This document shows positions 1-7,296 of a stretch of DNA of 17,200 nt, piece after piece. Under the pieces are notes generated by a model that saw nothing but the letters and a program-made list of their open reading frames with translations, did no database searches and was not told the origin of the DNA. The position numbers and the translations under genes are program-made. Numbering within the stretch: position 1 is the first letter of the stretch; every line of letters starts with the position of its first letter. The stretch is from an uncultured Alistipes sp. GTDB taxonomy: Bacteria; Bacteroidota; Bacteroidia; Bacteroidales; Rikenellaceae. The stretch is from contig CAUHCL010000034.1 in the NCBI GenBank assembly GCA_959604655.1, positions 1-17,200 of the forward strand. Direction: 5' to 3'.

Positions 1-2
1 AA

Positions 3-224
3 AATGTTAAGGGCGAAGGTTATGTATGGTTCAACAAGGCAAAGGATGAGACCAATTCTTACCACCTGAAGTTTCACCGTAACGATATTCAGGGTAAAGG
101 TGAAGACGGCTGGAAAAATCGAGGGGATGTCAATGACCCGAATCTGAACTTGATAGCTCCTTATGAAGCTTTCTATAATACCGACGGTTTCGCTGTGCGT
201 CCGATCAGAAGCTCAACGAAGTAA
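3..224 (+). CDS. C-terminal fragment of a secreted/surface-type protein (5' end outside window)
   Basis: The frame is open from the left edge to a TAA at 222-224 and encodes 73 residues ending in GFAVRPIRSSTK. An aromatic/glycine-rich tail ending in GF(A/S)VRP is typical of the end of FISUMP-type (Fibrobacter succinogenes major paralogous domain) and other fimbrillin-like surface proteins of Bacteroidota. That resemblance is from memory of the family and rests on a short tail, so it is tentative. No catalytic motif is visible. The fragment is more AT-rich than the genes further right. It ends 11 bases before the GTG of the next gene, so the two are probably cotranscribed. It could equally be the tail of an unrelated extracellular protein; the missing N-terminus would decide. 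Confidence 0.6.
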   Translation, partial: NVKGEGYVWFNKAKDETNSYHLKFHRNDIQGKGEDGWKNRGDVNDPNLNLIAPYEAFYNTDGFAVRPIRSSTK

Positions 225-235
225 CCGAAGCTGCC

Positions 236-1495
236 GTGACAGAGTACAAATGCAACCGAACAAGAACGTGCAAGCCTGAGACGGAAGCGAAATATCGTTC
301 TGCTTTGGAGTTGTACGCTGCCTCCGACCTCACCACTGCCGAGATATGTCGGCAGTGCGGGGTGTCCCTTGGCGGATTCTCCCGCTATATAGGTACCTAC
401 CATCGCCATTTGATGCTGGAGCGCAACGGCATCAAGTGCAGCCCCGATAAAGCCTGTGGGATCAAGATGAACCAGCGGCGCGGACAGCATCCTGCAACCC
501 ACAGCAAATACAAGGAGGCCATCGCGGCGTGTGACAGCACGGAATATATTGAATGCAACGTATCGCAGATCGCCCGCAGATTCGGATTGAGCGGTACGAA
601 CCTCGGCCGCCAGCTGCGCACGCATTATCCCGAAGTGCTGGAATTTCGGGAGCGGGAACGGCAACGGTTGGGGCTGAACGACAACCTGCCGCGCGGTACG
701 CGCCCGTGGTGCAGGGAACAGTATGCCGATGCGGTGGAACTTTTGCGTGCCGACCGTTATATCACGGTGCAGGAGGCCGCCGAGCGTTGCAATGTCTCCT
801 ACACAGGATTGGAACAGCACTTGATATTCTACCACAAGGAACTGGTTGAAAACCGTATCAGGATACGCAAACAAGCGGTAAGGCAACAACGTAAAGGCAA
901 GATAACGGGGCGCGGAACGCTTCATGCCCCGACTCCCGAAATAATCGAGAAATATACGGAAGCCCTGCACCTATACCGCACCACGCCACTGTCCGCCCGA
1001 AAAATAGCCGTGCAAACGGGTGTCTCGGTAAACGGGTTTTACAAATACCTGCAAACCTGGCGCAAGGACCTGGTTTGCGGGCGGAAAGGCATCTCCTACG
1101 AGGAAGGCAAACCCGTAGACTGGTCGTCGGTACGGAGATACAACCCCGCCACCGCAGCCAAATACGCCGACGTCATAGACCGATTGAAACATGGCGGACT
1201 CACCATAACGAAGGCCGCGGCAGAGTTCGGCCTGCACCCCGATTGCCTCAGACAATACCTGAAAGAGCATGAACCCGAACTGCACGCCGTTCTGGGAATG
1301 AAAAAGACGGAAAACGGTAAAATGGTATCGCCCAAAAGCATGGAGAGGTACAAGGAAGCCATACACCTGTATGAAACGACCTCGGAATCCCTGAAATCCA
1401 TCGCCCGCCGTCTCGGACTTAACGACTGCTCGTTGGGACAATTCATCAAACGCAATTTCCCCGAACTTGCAGAACGGCGGAAACAGCAGAAATAA
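236..1495 (+). CDS. Unrecognised protein built of six helix-turn-helix-like repeats (419 aa)
   Basis: I do not recognise a named family. The protein has no signal peptide and no membrane segment, and is rich in basic residues. It consists of six degenerate modules at about residues 13-66, 86-147, 157-210, 233-286, 303-354 and 365-417. Each opens with a (K/Q/R)Y..A helix (for example KYKEAI, KYTEAL, RYKEAI). Each then has a segment with the A...(C/F/G)G(V/L)S-type spacing of a homeodomain-like or recombinase-like helix-turn-helix (IARRFGLS, IAVQTGVS, IARRLGLN), followed by an aromatic/basic helix (YLQTWRKDL, FIKRNFPEL). Basic linkers such as KQAVRQQRKGK join modules. This suggests a multi-module DNA- or RNA-binding protein, but function is inference. 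The start is GTG; the first in-frame ATG would remove module 1. It follows the preceding gene closely, so it is probably the second gene of that operon. Confidence 0.85.
   Translation: MTEYKCNRTRTCKPETEAKYRSALELYAASDLTTAEICRQCGVSLGGFSRYIGTYHRHLMLERNGIKCSPDKACGIKMNQRRGQHPATHSKYKEAIAACDSTEYIECNVSQIARRFGLSGTNLGRQLRTHYPEVLEFRERERQRLGLNDNLPRGTRPWCREQYADAVELLRADRYITVQEAAERCNVSYTGLEQHLIFYHKELVENRIRIRKQAVRQQRKGKITGRGTLHAPTPEIIEKYTEALHLYRTTPLSARKIAVQTGVSVNGFYKYLQTWRKDLVCGRKGISYEEGKPVDWSSVRRYNPATAAKYADVIDRLKHGGLTITKAAAEFGLHPDCLRQYLKEHEPELHAVLGMKKTENGKMVSPKSMERYKEAIHLYETTSESLKSIARRLGLNDCSLGQFIKRNFPELAERRKQQK
272..1486 (+). repeat. Six degenerate tandem modules of about 70 residues inside the HTH-like protein
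   Basis: Modules lie at about 272-433, 491-676, 704-865, 932-1093, 1142-1297 and 1328-1486. The conserved K/R/Q-Y pair recurs at residues 19, 91, 162, 239, 309 and 371, giving a period of 62-77 residues. The repeats are visible in protein but strongly diverged in DNA, so the duplication is old and not an active slippage array. Modules 1 and 4 are most alike (both end in a basic stretch and R.GI); modules 2, 5 and 6 share PEL/PEV at the end of the last helix. Confidence 0.85.
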
Positions 1496-1853
1496 ATCTA
1501 TCCTCTATAATTAGGCTGAGACCCGCATTCGTCGGTCCGTTTGTCCGAAAGTAAAACGATCGTAAGTACAAATCCCGACCATAACATTTTAGAATATTCC
1601 TCTCCCCCGCTTCGTCTGGATTCCGTTCTCGGTTCGCCGACGGAAAGCACGAGCCGCTGCGTTCACGCGGCCCGAAAAACAGCTTATACGGGCGGCAAGA
1701 TAGCAAATCGGGACCGAAATCGATCCCGCGACGCGAATGGCACGCGCTTTGCAACTTGATAGGACAACTGCGGCAGGTTAACACCGCCGTAGCGAGGTTT
1801 CTTCATTTATTTAAGTTTGGGTTAGTAGTTTATGGAACGTCTTGTTCCGAGGG

Positions 1854-1888
1854 CAGCAGGCAATCGCGAGATTCCCTGCTGTTTCTTT
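1854..1888 (+). terminator. Stem-loop with T-rich tail, candidate terminator
   Basis: CAGCAGG (1854-1860) pairs with CCTGCTG (1875-1881). Inside, AATC pairs with GATT across a GCGA tetraloop, with one C/C mismatch between the two stems. The tail TTTCTTT follows at 1882-1888. On the plus strand this fits an intrinsic terminator, either for the operon ending at 1495 or for a short RNA starting near 1826. The distance of about 360 bases from the gene end keeps confidence moderate. Confidence 0.4.
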
Positions 1889-1922
1889 ATCCCGCAGTGC
1901 ATAAACGGCGCCACGGCAGAGA

Positions 1923-1953
1923 TCTCGGCACCGCGCGCCGTGCCGTGCCGAGA
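1923..1953. repeat. 9-bp perfect inverted repeat upstream of the EamA gene
   Basis: TCTCGGCAC (1923-1931) is the exact reverse complement of GTGCCGAGA (1945-1953), with a 13-base GC-rich spacer. No T tract follows on the plus strand and it lies about 50 bases before the -7 motif. It could be a stem-loop at the end of upstream transcription or a binding site for a regulator. Confidence 0.5.
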
Positions 1954-2004
1954 AGAAAGAGCGCTAAAAATCGCTTCGCGATAATCATCCGCCCTATTTT
2001 GTTT

Positions 2005-2013
2005 TAATTTTGC
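2005..2013 (+). promoter_or_regulatory. Bacteroidota-type -7 promoter motif for the EamA gene
   Basis: TAATTTTGC matches the TAnnTTTG consensus used by the primary sigma factor of Bacteroidota. It lies 28 bases before the ATG at 2041, giving a leader of about 20 bases. A clear -33 TTTG at the usual distance is not visible. Confidence 0.6.
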
Positions 2014-2040
2014 ACCTCGGAAACTTACTTCTATGCGAAA

Positions 2041-2928
2041 ATGAAAACCCTAAGCAAGAATGCCGTCATAGGCTATCCCGCAGGCATAATCACGGGCGTG
2101 ACCTACGGTCTGAATCCGCTGTTCGCCGTTCCCCTGATGAGAAACGGGGTCGCCACGGAATCGATACTCTTCTTCCGCTACCTCTTCGCCGTACTGATTC
2201 TGGGCGCTTTCCTGCTGCTCGGCAGGCACAGCTTCAAGGTCTCGGCAAGGCAGGCGGGCATACTGCTCGCACTCGGACTCTTCTACTCGTCGGGCAGCCT
2301 GTTCCTTTTCGAGGCGTACAAATACATAGCCTCGGGACTCGCCACCACGCTCGTATTTCTATATCCCGTGCTCGTGGCCATAATCATGGTGTTCCTGAAG
2401 GTCGTACCCTCGTGGCCCGTGTGGCTCTCCATCGCCGCGACCTTCGTCGGGGTGCTCATCATGACTCGTAGCGGCTCGGCGCAGACGATCGATCCCGTAG
2501 GCGTGGTACTGTCGTTGATCTCGGCCGCCACATACGCCCTCTTCATAGTCGTCATCAACCGCAGCAAGGCGATTGCAGGCATATCGAACACCCTGCTTAC
2601 GTTCTACTCTCTGTGCGTGGGGACCGTCATATTCCTCGGCCGAATCATCGTCTCCCACACGGCCGTCGCCGACGGCATCGCGGGTTCGGACTGGCTCAAC
2701 CTCGCGGGACTCGCACTGCTGCCCACGATCGTATCCACCACGACGCTGGCCATAGCGACCCGAAACATCGGAGCCACCAAAGCCTCGGTGCTGGGCGTGT
2801 TCGAGCCGATAACGGCAATACTGGTGGGAACACTTATGTTCGGCGAGGCGCTCACGACCAACATCGTCGTCGGTATAGCTGTCGCGACCGCCGCCGTGAC
2901 CTTCATGATCGCGGTCACGAAACGGTAA
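2041..2928 (+). CDS. EamA/DMT-family permease (295 aa)
   Basis: This is an inner-membrane transporter of the drug/metabolite transporter superfamily. About ten hydrophobic helices fall in two EamA halves, roughly residues 10-140 and 150-293. Family-type features are visible: FFRYLFAVLIL in helix 2, ASGLATTLVFLYPVLVAI in the first half, and the second-half counterpart GATKASVLGVFEPITAIL, followed by FGEALTTNIVVGIAV. The length matches the usual 280-300 residues. Family members export metabolites, amino acids or nucleosides; the substrate cannot be read from sequence. The ATG sits about 20 bases beyond the predicted transcription start. The gene has its own promoter and converges on the GH18 gene, with only 18 bases between the two stop codons and no clear terminator there. 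Confidence 0.93.
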   Translation: MKTLSKNAVIGYPAGIITGVTYGLNPLFAVPLMRNGVATESILFFRYLFAVLILGAFLLLGRHSFKVSARQAGILLALGLFYSSGSLFLFEAYKYIASGLATTLVFLYPVLVAIIMVFLKVVPSWPVWLSIAATFVGVLIMTRSGSAQTIDPVGVVLSLISAATYALFIVVINRSKAIAGISNTLLTFYSLCVGTVIFLGRIIVSHTAVADGIAGSDWLNLAGLALLPTIVSTTTLAIATRNIGATKASVLGVFEPITAILVGTLMFGEALTTNIVVGIAVATAAVTFMIAVTKR

Positions 2929-2946
2929 CGCCGCACGCGGGTTTAA

Positions 2947-5421
2947 CTACTCGAAGCGCTCGCGCATAAGCCAGCGCACGGCATTATATATAAGGTAATT
3001 CTGCGTGGGGTCGACGAAAATGCGGGTGCCGTGACCCATGTTCATATAGACCATGTTGTAATCGGTGTTGCTCCACACCACGGGGAAATCGCCGTCGGTC
3101 ACCGTATCCTTGAATCCCAGCGGATAGTTCTCGGGCGAGAGCGTGACCAGCACCTTCACGTTGTCGCGCTCGCGCGGGCTGGGCTTCCACTGGTACCACT
3201 CGTTCTGCGGCGAGATGTAGGATGCGGGCATGGCCTTGGTCACGGGATGCGACGCATCGTCGACAAGCAGTTTGGCCGACTGCGGCGGCCAGTTGTTGCG
3301 GTGGAACACCGCTCCGCCCAGAAAATCGACGAACCACGGCCACTTTGTGCTGCCGTCGTTATAGGCCGCGGCGTGGAATCCCAGCCATGCGCCGCCGCCC
3401 TCCATGTAGCGTCGGAACGCCTCGCGCTGCTCGGGCGAATGACCCGGGTTGTCGTTGAGCGATATCACCAGATGGTACGAACGCAGCTTCTCGTCGTTGA
3501 AATCGCCTATGTCGTCGGTCACGTCCACCACCATCCCGTCGCCGATGGTCATGTCGCGGAAAAACTTCACGCCGTCGTGCGCGAACTGACGGTGCGCTTC
3601 CTCCACCCTGTCGTTGTAATGAACCAGCACCCGAAACCGCGGAAACCAGTTGGCGGGTCCCGCAGCCCAGTTCAGGGCGTTGGCGAACATCTTCGTAAAA
3701 TCGGGATTGGCCATAAGCTCGGCATCGTGCCCCATGAGAAAATATACGTTGCGCCCCTTCACCCGCGGATTGGTCCACACCGCGGGATGGTCGCCCATCT
3801 TCACCTCCGACGCGGGCGAGTAGCTCTTTTCGTCCACATGCGCCAGCACCTGCACCCTGCCGCGCGGCGAGCGGTCGAACGTATACCACTCCTCGCGCGT
3901 TACGTCGAATGACGCCGCGACGCCCTTCATTACGGGATGGTCGGGCCGCTCGACATGCACTCGGCCCGAAGCCGTGGGCGCTACGTAATTCTCGAACCTT
4001 ATGCCGCCCATGTAGTCCGAAAACCAGTCCCACATCCGAAATCCGTCGAAATCGCCGAGCAGCGAGGCATGGTGGAAGCCCACCCAGCCGATCGTCCCGT
4101 CGAACACGGCGCGTTCGAAAGCCGCCTTGGCCCTGTCGGTCCAGTTGTAGGGCGGATAGTCCAGCTGCACGAACACCTTGTGGCGCGCGAGGAACCCGTC
4201 GTCGATCTTCTCGGTGTCGTGTATCTCGGTAAGCGCAAAACCGTTGTCGGCGGCGAACTCCGCCAACCACTTCATGGCGGCGTCGGTGAAACCGCCGTGC
4301 TGCCCGCCGCGCTCGGTGAGGACCAGAATGCGCCGCTCGGAATCGGGCGCCGCCGCTTCGTCGGCCTCCGTCGCGCCGTCACCCGAAATGCCGTCGCCCA
4401 AGATGCCGTCGTAAACCGTGCGCCGCATGTCGCCGCGCTCGTTATCGCCCGCATAATCCCAGTACATACCGCCGCGCAACCCCTTCGAGCGGATATAGTC
4501 GCACTTTACGGCCAGCGAACGCGGATTCTCGAAACCCAGTACCAGCTCGCCCGTAGCCTTGTCGGCCAGATACGGAACCTTAGCCGTATCGTCCCACCGT
4601 TCCTCGAACTCGGCCGAGGGGCGTATCTTGCCGTAATCGGTGAAATCGGCATAACGGCTGCCGCCGCGGCCGTAGAAAGGCAGGCCCATCACCAGCTTCG
4701 AGGCGGGAACGCCCGCCGCCAGATGAGCCTCCACCGCCCCCGAAGCGGTCATGTAGCCGCTGTTGGCCGACGGGTAGAGCGCGGCGTGGTGTTTCGGCGC
4801 GCCACCCATGTCGTAGGCCATAATGTTCACGAAATCGAGATAAGGCATCACCGCGCGGAAATCGATGTACTGCGCGTTGCACACCGTGGCTATGGTCAGA
4901 AGATATTTCTTGCCCAGCGCCTTGCGCAGATCGCGCATCAGGAGCGTGAAGTTGGCCGTATCGCCCGCCGAGGCCGATATTCCCGCGGCCGAACTGGTGG
5001 GATATTCCCAGTCGATGTCGATGCCGTCGAGCCCGAACGACTCGACCAGAAAACGGCAATGACTTGCGAAAAGCCACCGCCAATCCTTATTGGCCGCCAT
5101 TTCGCTGAAGCCGCCGCTGCCCCAGCCTCCCACGGAGAGCAGCACCTTGAGCGACGGATTGATCTTCTTCAACGCCACGATGCTCCGCAGGCGTTCCTCG
5201 TTATCGATACGCACGCCGTCGTGATTGTCGTTCACATGACCGAAAGCATAGTTTATGTGGGTCATGACCGAGGGGTCGGGCATGACGGAGCTCCACGAGG
5301 TGACGTAGGCGACGATCACCTTGTCGTCGGACGCGGTTTTCCTGCTGCCGCCGAAAGCGGCCGCCGAGCAAAAGATCATAGCGGCGCAGAGTGCCGCCCG
5401 AAAGAGAGTAGAAGATTTCAT
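2947..5421 (-). CDS. Secreted GH18 glycosidase fused to two ThuA-like domains (824 aa)
   Basis: Residues 1-22 form a signal peptide (MKSSTLFRAALCAAMIFCSAAA) with probable signal peptidase I cleavage, so the protein is exported. A GH18 domain covers about 34-340. It has SVGGWGSGGF at 96-105, the catalytic DxxDxDxE as DGIDIDWE (D132, D135, D137, E139), MAYD at 201-204 and YWDY at 320-323. An acidic linker at 341-360 leads to ThuA-like domain 1 (about 363-588: GWVGFHH, DHPVMKG, EEWY, VYFLMGHD). ThuA-like domain 2 follows (about 596-822: GGGAWLGFHAAAY, SHPVTKA, NEWY, VYMNMGHGT). GH18 enzymes cleave beta-1,4-GlcNAc-containing glycans such as chitin, peptidoglycan fragments or N-glycan cores. ThuA domains are poorly characterised and linked to sugar metabolism. 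The frame stays open to 5727 inside the upstream gene, but the signal peptide fixes the start at 5421. A 38-base gap from the DUF418 gene suggests cotranscription, though TAAATTTA just before the ATG is a near -7 match. Confidence 0.92.
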   Translation of the reverse strand: MKSSTLFRAALCAAMIFCSAAAFGGSRKTASDDKVIVAYVTSWSSVMPDPSVMTHINYAFGHVNDNHDGVRIDNEERLRSIVALKKINPSLKVLLSVGGWGSGGFSEMAANKDWRWLFASHCRFLVESFGLDGIDIDWEYPTSSAAGISASAGDTANFTLLMRDLRKALGKKYLLTIATVCNAQYIDFRAVMPYLDFVNIMAYDMGGAPKHHAALYPSANSGYMTASGAVEAHLAAGVPASKLVMGLPFYGRGGSRYADFTDYGKIRPSAEFEERWDDTAKVPYLADKATGELVLGFENPRSLAVKCDYIRSKGLRGGMYWDYAGDNERGDMRRTVYDGILGDGISGDGATEADEAAAPDSERRILVLTERGGQHGGFTDAAMKWLAEFAADNGFALTEIHDTEKIDDGFLARHKVFVQLDYPPYNWTDRAKAAFERAVFDGTIGWVGFHHASLLGDFDGFRMWDWFSDYMGGIRFENYVAPTASGRVHVERPDHPVMKGVAASFDVTREEWYTFDRSPRGRVQVLAHVDEKSYSPASEVKMGDHPAVWTNPRVKGRNVYFLMGHDAELMANPDFTKMFANALNWAAGPANWFPRFRVLVHYNDRVEEAHRQFAHDGVKFFRDMTIGDGMVVDVTDDIGDFNDEKLRSYHLVISLNDNPGHSPEQREAFRRYMEGGGAWLGFHAAAYNDGSTKWPWFVDFLGGAVFHRNNWPPQSAKLLVDDASHPVTKAMPASYISPQNEWYQWKPSPRERDNVKVLVTLSPENYPLGFKDTVTDGDFPVVWSNTDYNMVYMNMGHGTRIFVDPTQNYLIYNAVRWLMRERFE

Positions 5422-5459
5422 GCCATATAAATTTATCGGTTGGGCGAATAATAATATTC

Positions 5460-6638
5460 CTATCTGTCGGCGAACATCCATGTCCACTTGTGCCACAGGC
5501 TCTCCAGCGGGCCCTGCTTGTGCCCCGCCAGCCACCACTTGCAGAACCGCACCTGCAACACGAAAAGGAGCAGTCCTATAAGCAGGCTCACCGTATATCC
5601 GCAATAGGGAGCCAGGTAGAGTCCGAACGGGAAATAGATCACGGCGCCCAGAACAGACTGCGAGATATAGTTGGTAAGGCTCATCCTGCCGTAGAAACGC
5701 AAGGATGAAACGGTCTTTCTGAAACACTCCTTATGATACAGAATCACGAACGACGATACGAGAACCAGCGTAAAGGCGAGTTTCTGCCACATGTCGAAAG
5801 CCGTACCCGCGGTCTGCGCGATCAGGGCATCGTCGCACGAGACGATCTGCTCCTTGAGCGAATAGAGCGGAGCGAAACATACAGCCGCCGTTATGAGGAT
5901 CTTTATCCACAATTTCAGATGCGCCTCCGAGGATACGAACAGCTCCTTACGGCCGATATAGAATCCCAGCAGGAACAGTCCCGCCGTTTGCAGGAAACGT
6001 CCCGCCCCGATGGCCCAATAAAGGCTCGCCTTCTGGCCCAGAGTGATATTGCCCCAAATAAAATCCCCGAAATTGCCCGCCTTGACATACTCGGCGACCT
6101 CGGCATACATGGCGCCGACCCCGAGATCGGGCAGCACGTAATCGGGATCGAACAGATGTCTCGCATAGTGGAACCACTCGATAGGCTGCAACAGGAATAT
6201 CACGGCCAGCACTATCACGCTCCTGTCGCTAAGGTTGCGCGCGGCGAACAGCACCGTGCCCACCATAGCGAAGAGCAGCAGCACGTCGCCCGCAGGGAAA
6301 AAGGCGGCATTGAGCGTCGCGAAACCGAGCAGCAGCACCAGACGCCACAGATAACGGTAGCCGAAATCCTTCCCGCGCCTCTGCCCGTTGCGGCACTGGA
6401 TGTAGAACGTAAAGCCGAACAGCAAGGCGAAAATCGCGTATGCCTTGCCCGCGAACAGCGAGAATACGACGTTGAGAACGCCCTCGTCGAGAACGGACAG
6501 CCATTCGGGTTGCCGCGTCGGATAGACGGGGAAGATGAAGTGTTCCAGATTATGCACCAGAACAATGGCCATGACAGCGAATCCTCTGAGCGCATCGACC
6601 ACTTCGATACGCCGAGTCTCGGTTACTGCTGATTTCAT
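5460..6638 (-). CDS. DUF418 (YeiB-like) multipass membrane protein (392 aa)
   Basis: The N-terminus RIEVVDALRGFAVMAIVLVHN (about residues 10-30) and the C-terminal GPLESLWHKWTW (from about 376) are the two hallmarks of DUF418 proteins. About nine to ten hydrophobic helices lie between them, so it is an inner-membrane protein. The N-terminal DALRG motif is shared with membrane acyltransferases of the heparan-alpha-glucosaminide and OafA type, and a role in transport or acyl transfer is often supposed, but no DUF418 function is firmly known. Length is normal. A well-formed promoter lies at 6662-6698, directly after the terminator of the preceding gene. The downstream GH18 gene starts 38 bases after the stop and may share this transcript. 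Confidence 0.93.
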   Translation of the reverse strand: MKSAVTETRRIEVVDALRGFAVMAIVLVHNLEHFIFPVYPTRQPEWLSVLDEGVLNVVFSLFAGKAYAIFALLFGFTFYIQCRNGQRRGKDFGYRYLWRLVLLLGFATLNAAFFPAGDVLLLFAMVGTVLFAARNLSDRSVIVLAVIFLLQPIEWFHYARHLFDPDYVLPDLGVGAMYAEVAEYVKAGNFGDFIWGNITLGQKASLYWAIGAGRFLQTAGLFLLGFYIGRKELFVSSEAHLKLWIKILITAAVCFAPLYSLKEQIVSCDDALIAQTAGTAFDMWQKLAFTLVLVSSFVILYHKECFRKTVSSLRFYGRMSLTNYISQSVLGAVIYFPFGLYLAPYCGYTVSLLIGLLLFVLQVRFCKWWLAGHKQGPLESLWHKWTWMFADR

Positions 6639-6661
6639 TATGAAAGGTTGTAGTATTCTCT

Positions 6662-6698
6662 ACAAATGTAACAAAATCAGGCGAATCGAGCAACAAAA
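6662..6698 (-). promoter_or_regulatory. Promoter of the DUF418 gene
   Basis: Read on the minus strand, TACATTTGT (6670-6662) matches TAnnTTTG exactly. TTTTGTTG (6698-6691) upstream supplies a -33 TTG/TTTG with about 20 bases between its TTG and the TA of the -7 motif. The predicted start near 6655 leaves a leader of roughly 17 bases. This is the best complete -33/-7 pair in the window. Confidence 0.75.
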
Positions 6699-6702
6699 CG
6701 GG

Positions 6703-6741
6703 TAAAAAACAGAGAGCCCGCCGCACATAATGCGACGGACT
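6703..6741 (-). terminator. Intrinsic terminator of the PepSY-like gene
   Basis: On the minus strand AGTCCGTCGCA (6741-6731) pairs with TGCGGCGGGCT (6725-6715) over 11 bp with two G-U pairs and a five-base loop. Six T residues follow at 6709-6704 after a short CTCTG spacer. It starts about 25 bases past the stop at 6765 and is immediately followed by the next promoter. Confidence 0.8.
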
Positions 6742-6764
6742 GCGGAAAAACGGGGAAGATTATG

Positions 6765-7223
6765 CTATTTATCCACGCCCGCAAATTCGCCCTTGCGGTC
6801 GAATTTCAGCTTCACGCCGTTGGACAGCTCTATGTCGTAACCGCGCATGTCGCGGTCGATCTCCTCGATGCGTACATCGGGATATTTCTCGGTAACGTAA
6901 GCCGCTATCTTGGCGGGAACGATGGCGGCGGGAACCTGCGAGCCCTTGCACTCCACCTCTTCCCATTCGCCGTTGGAACGGAACGAGATCTCCGTGCCGT
7001 CGGCCAATTGCACGGCATAATCGCCGTCGAGCCAGTCGGTATCGTGCGTGACGGACGACACGGCCTTATCGCCGAAATGCTGTTTGACGAACTGCTGCGC
7101 CTTCTCGGGCAGCTTGTCGAAACTTATGGTGCGGTCGTCGCCCGCAAAAGCCGCAGCCGCCATGAATACGCCAAGCAGCGCCGTCGCGGCAAATAAAAAA
7201 ATCTTTTTCATAAACGTCATCAT
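6765..7223 (-). CDS. Exported PepSY-like protein (152 aa)
   Basis: A signal peptide ends in AAAAFA before GDD, so the product is probably periplasmic. The mature part has two similar modules, about residues 33-92 (FDKLPEKAQQFVKQHFGD ... WEEVE) and 97-152 (VPAAIVPAKIAAYVTEKYPD ... GEFAGVD). This pattern of P..I..YI...YP plus beta hairpins with Y.V.L.(D/N)G is that of the Bacteroides PepSY-like family (PF11396-type). Its role is uncertain; structures resemble small inhibitor-like proteins and some members are linked to two-component or envelope-stress genes. The start may be M1 (7223) or M5 (7211); M5 begins the canonical MKK signal peptide. TAGCATTTTTGC upstream is an imperfect -7 candidate. 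A strong terminator follows, so the gene is probably monocistronic. Confidence 0.9.
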   Translation of the reverse strand: MMTFMKKIFLFAATALLGVFMAAAAFAGDDRTISFDKLPEKAQQFVKQHFGDKAVSSVTHDTDWLDGDYAVQLADGTEISFRSNGEWEEVECKGSQVPAAIVPAKIAAYVTEKYPDVRIEEIDRDMRGYDIELSNGVKLKFDRKGEFAGVDK

Positions 7224-7296
7224 TTTACGGTTAATGCAACGGATACCGCAAAAATGCTACCGATTATGAAAAAGAGACACGAACCGAATAATAATT

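Larger units (their letters stand above)
1496..2040. other. 545-base intergenic region with stem-loops and a promoter
   Basis: I see no convincing gene here. Short open frames at 1541-1759 and 1756-2007 have no recognisable product and overlap the structured DNA. The right half holds a small hairpin (GGAAC at 1834-1838 pairing with GTTCC at 1844-1848), a longer hairpin followed by T-rich DNA (1854-1888), a 9-bp hairpin (1923-1953) and a -7 promoter motif (2005-2013). A second TAnnTTTG match, TAAGTTTG at 1812-1819, lies just before the hairpin series, so a short structured transcript starting near 1826 is possible. The left half, 1496-1800, shows nothing I can name. Confidence 0.5.

Noticed and set aside
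173..970. A minus-strand open frame of 265 codons at the left end
   Set aside because: Antisense to the six-repeat protein, whose repeated pattern proves the plus-strand reading.
272..1486. TALE-like or CRISPR-like repeat array
   Set aside because: The units are about 70 residues, strongly diverged and HTH-like; there are no 34-residue TALE units and no identical DNA repeats with spacers.
1541..2007. Two short open frames (1541-1759 and 1756-2007, plus strand) as small genes
   Set aside because: No recognisable motif or signal peptide; the second runs through several hairpins and into the transporter promoter.
3937..5430. A plus-strand open frame of about 500 codons
   Set aside because: It is wholly antisense to the GH18-ThuA gene and shows no domain; a similar His/Arg-rich shadow frame.
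5422..5727. A 102-residue in-frame N-terminal extension of the GH18 protein
   Set aside because: It lies antisense to nothing but overlaps the coding sequence of the upstream DUF418 gene, has no homologous features, and would bury the clear signal peptide that begins at 5421.
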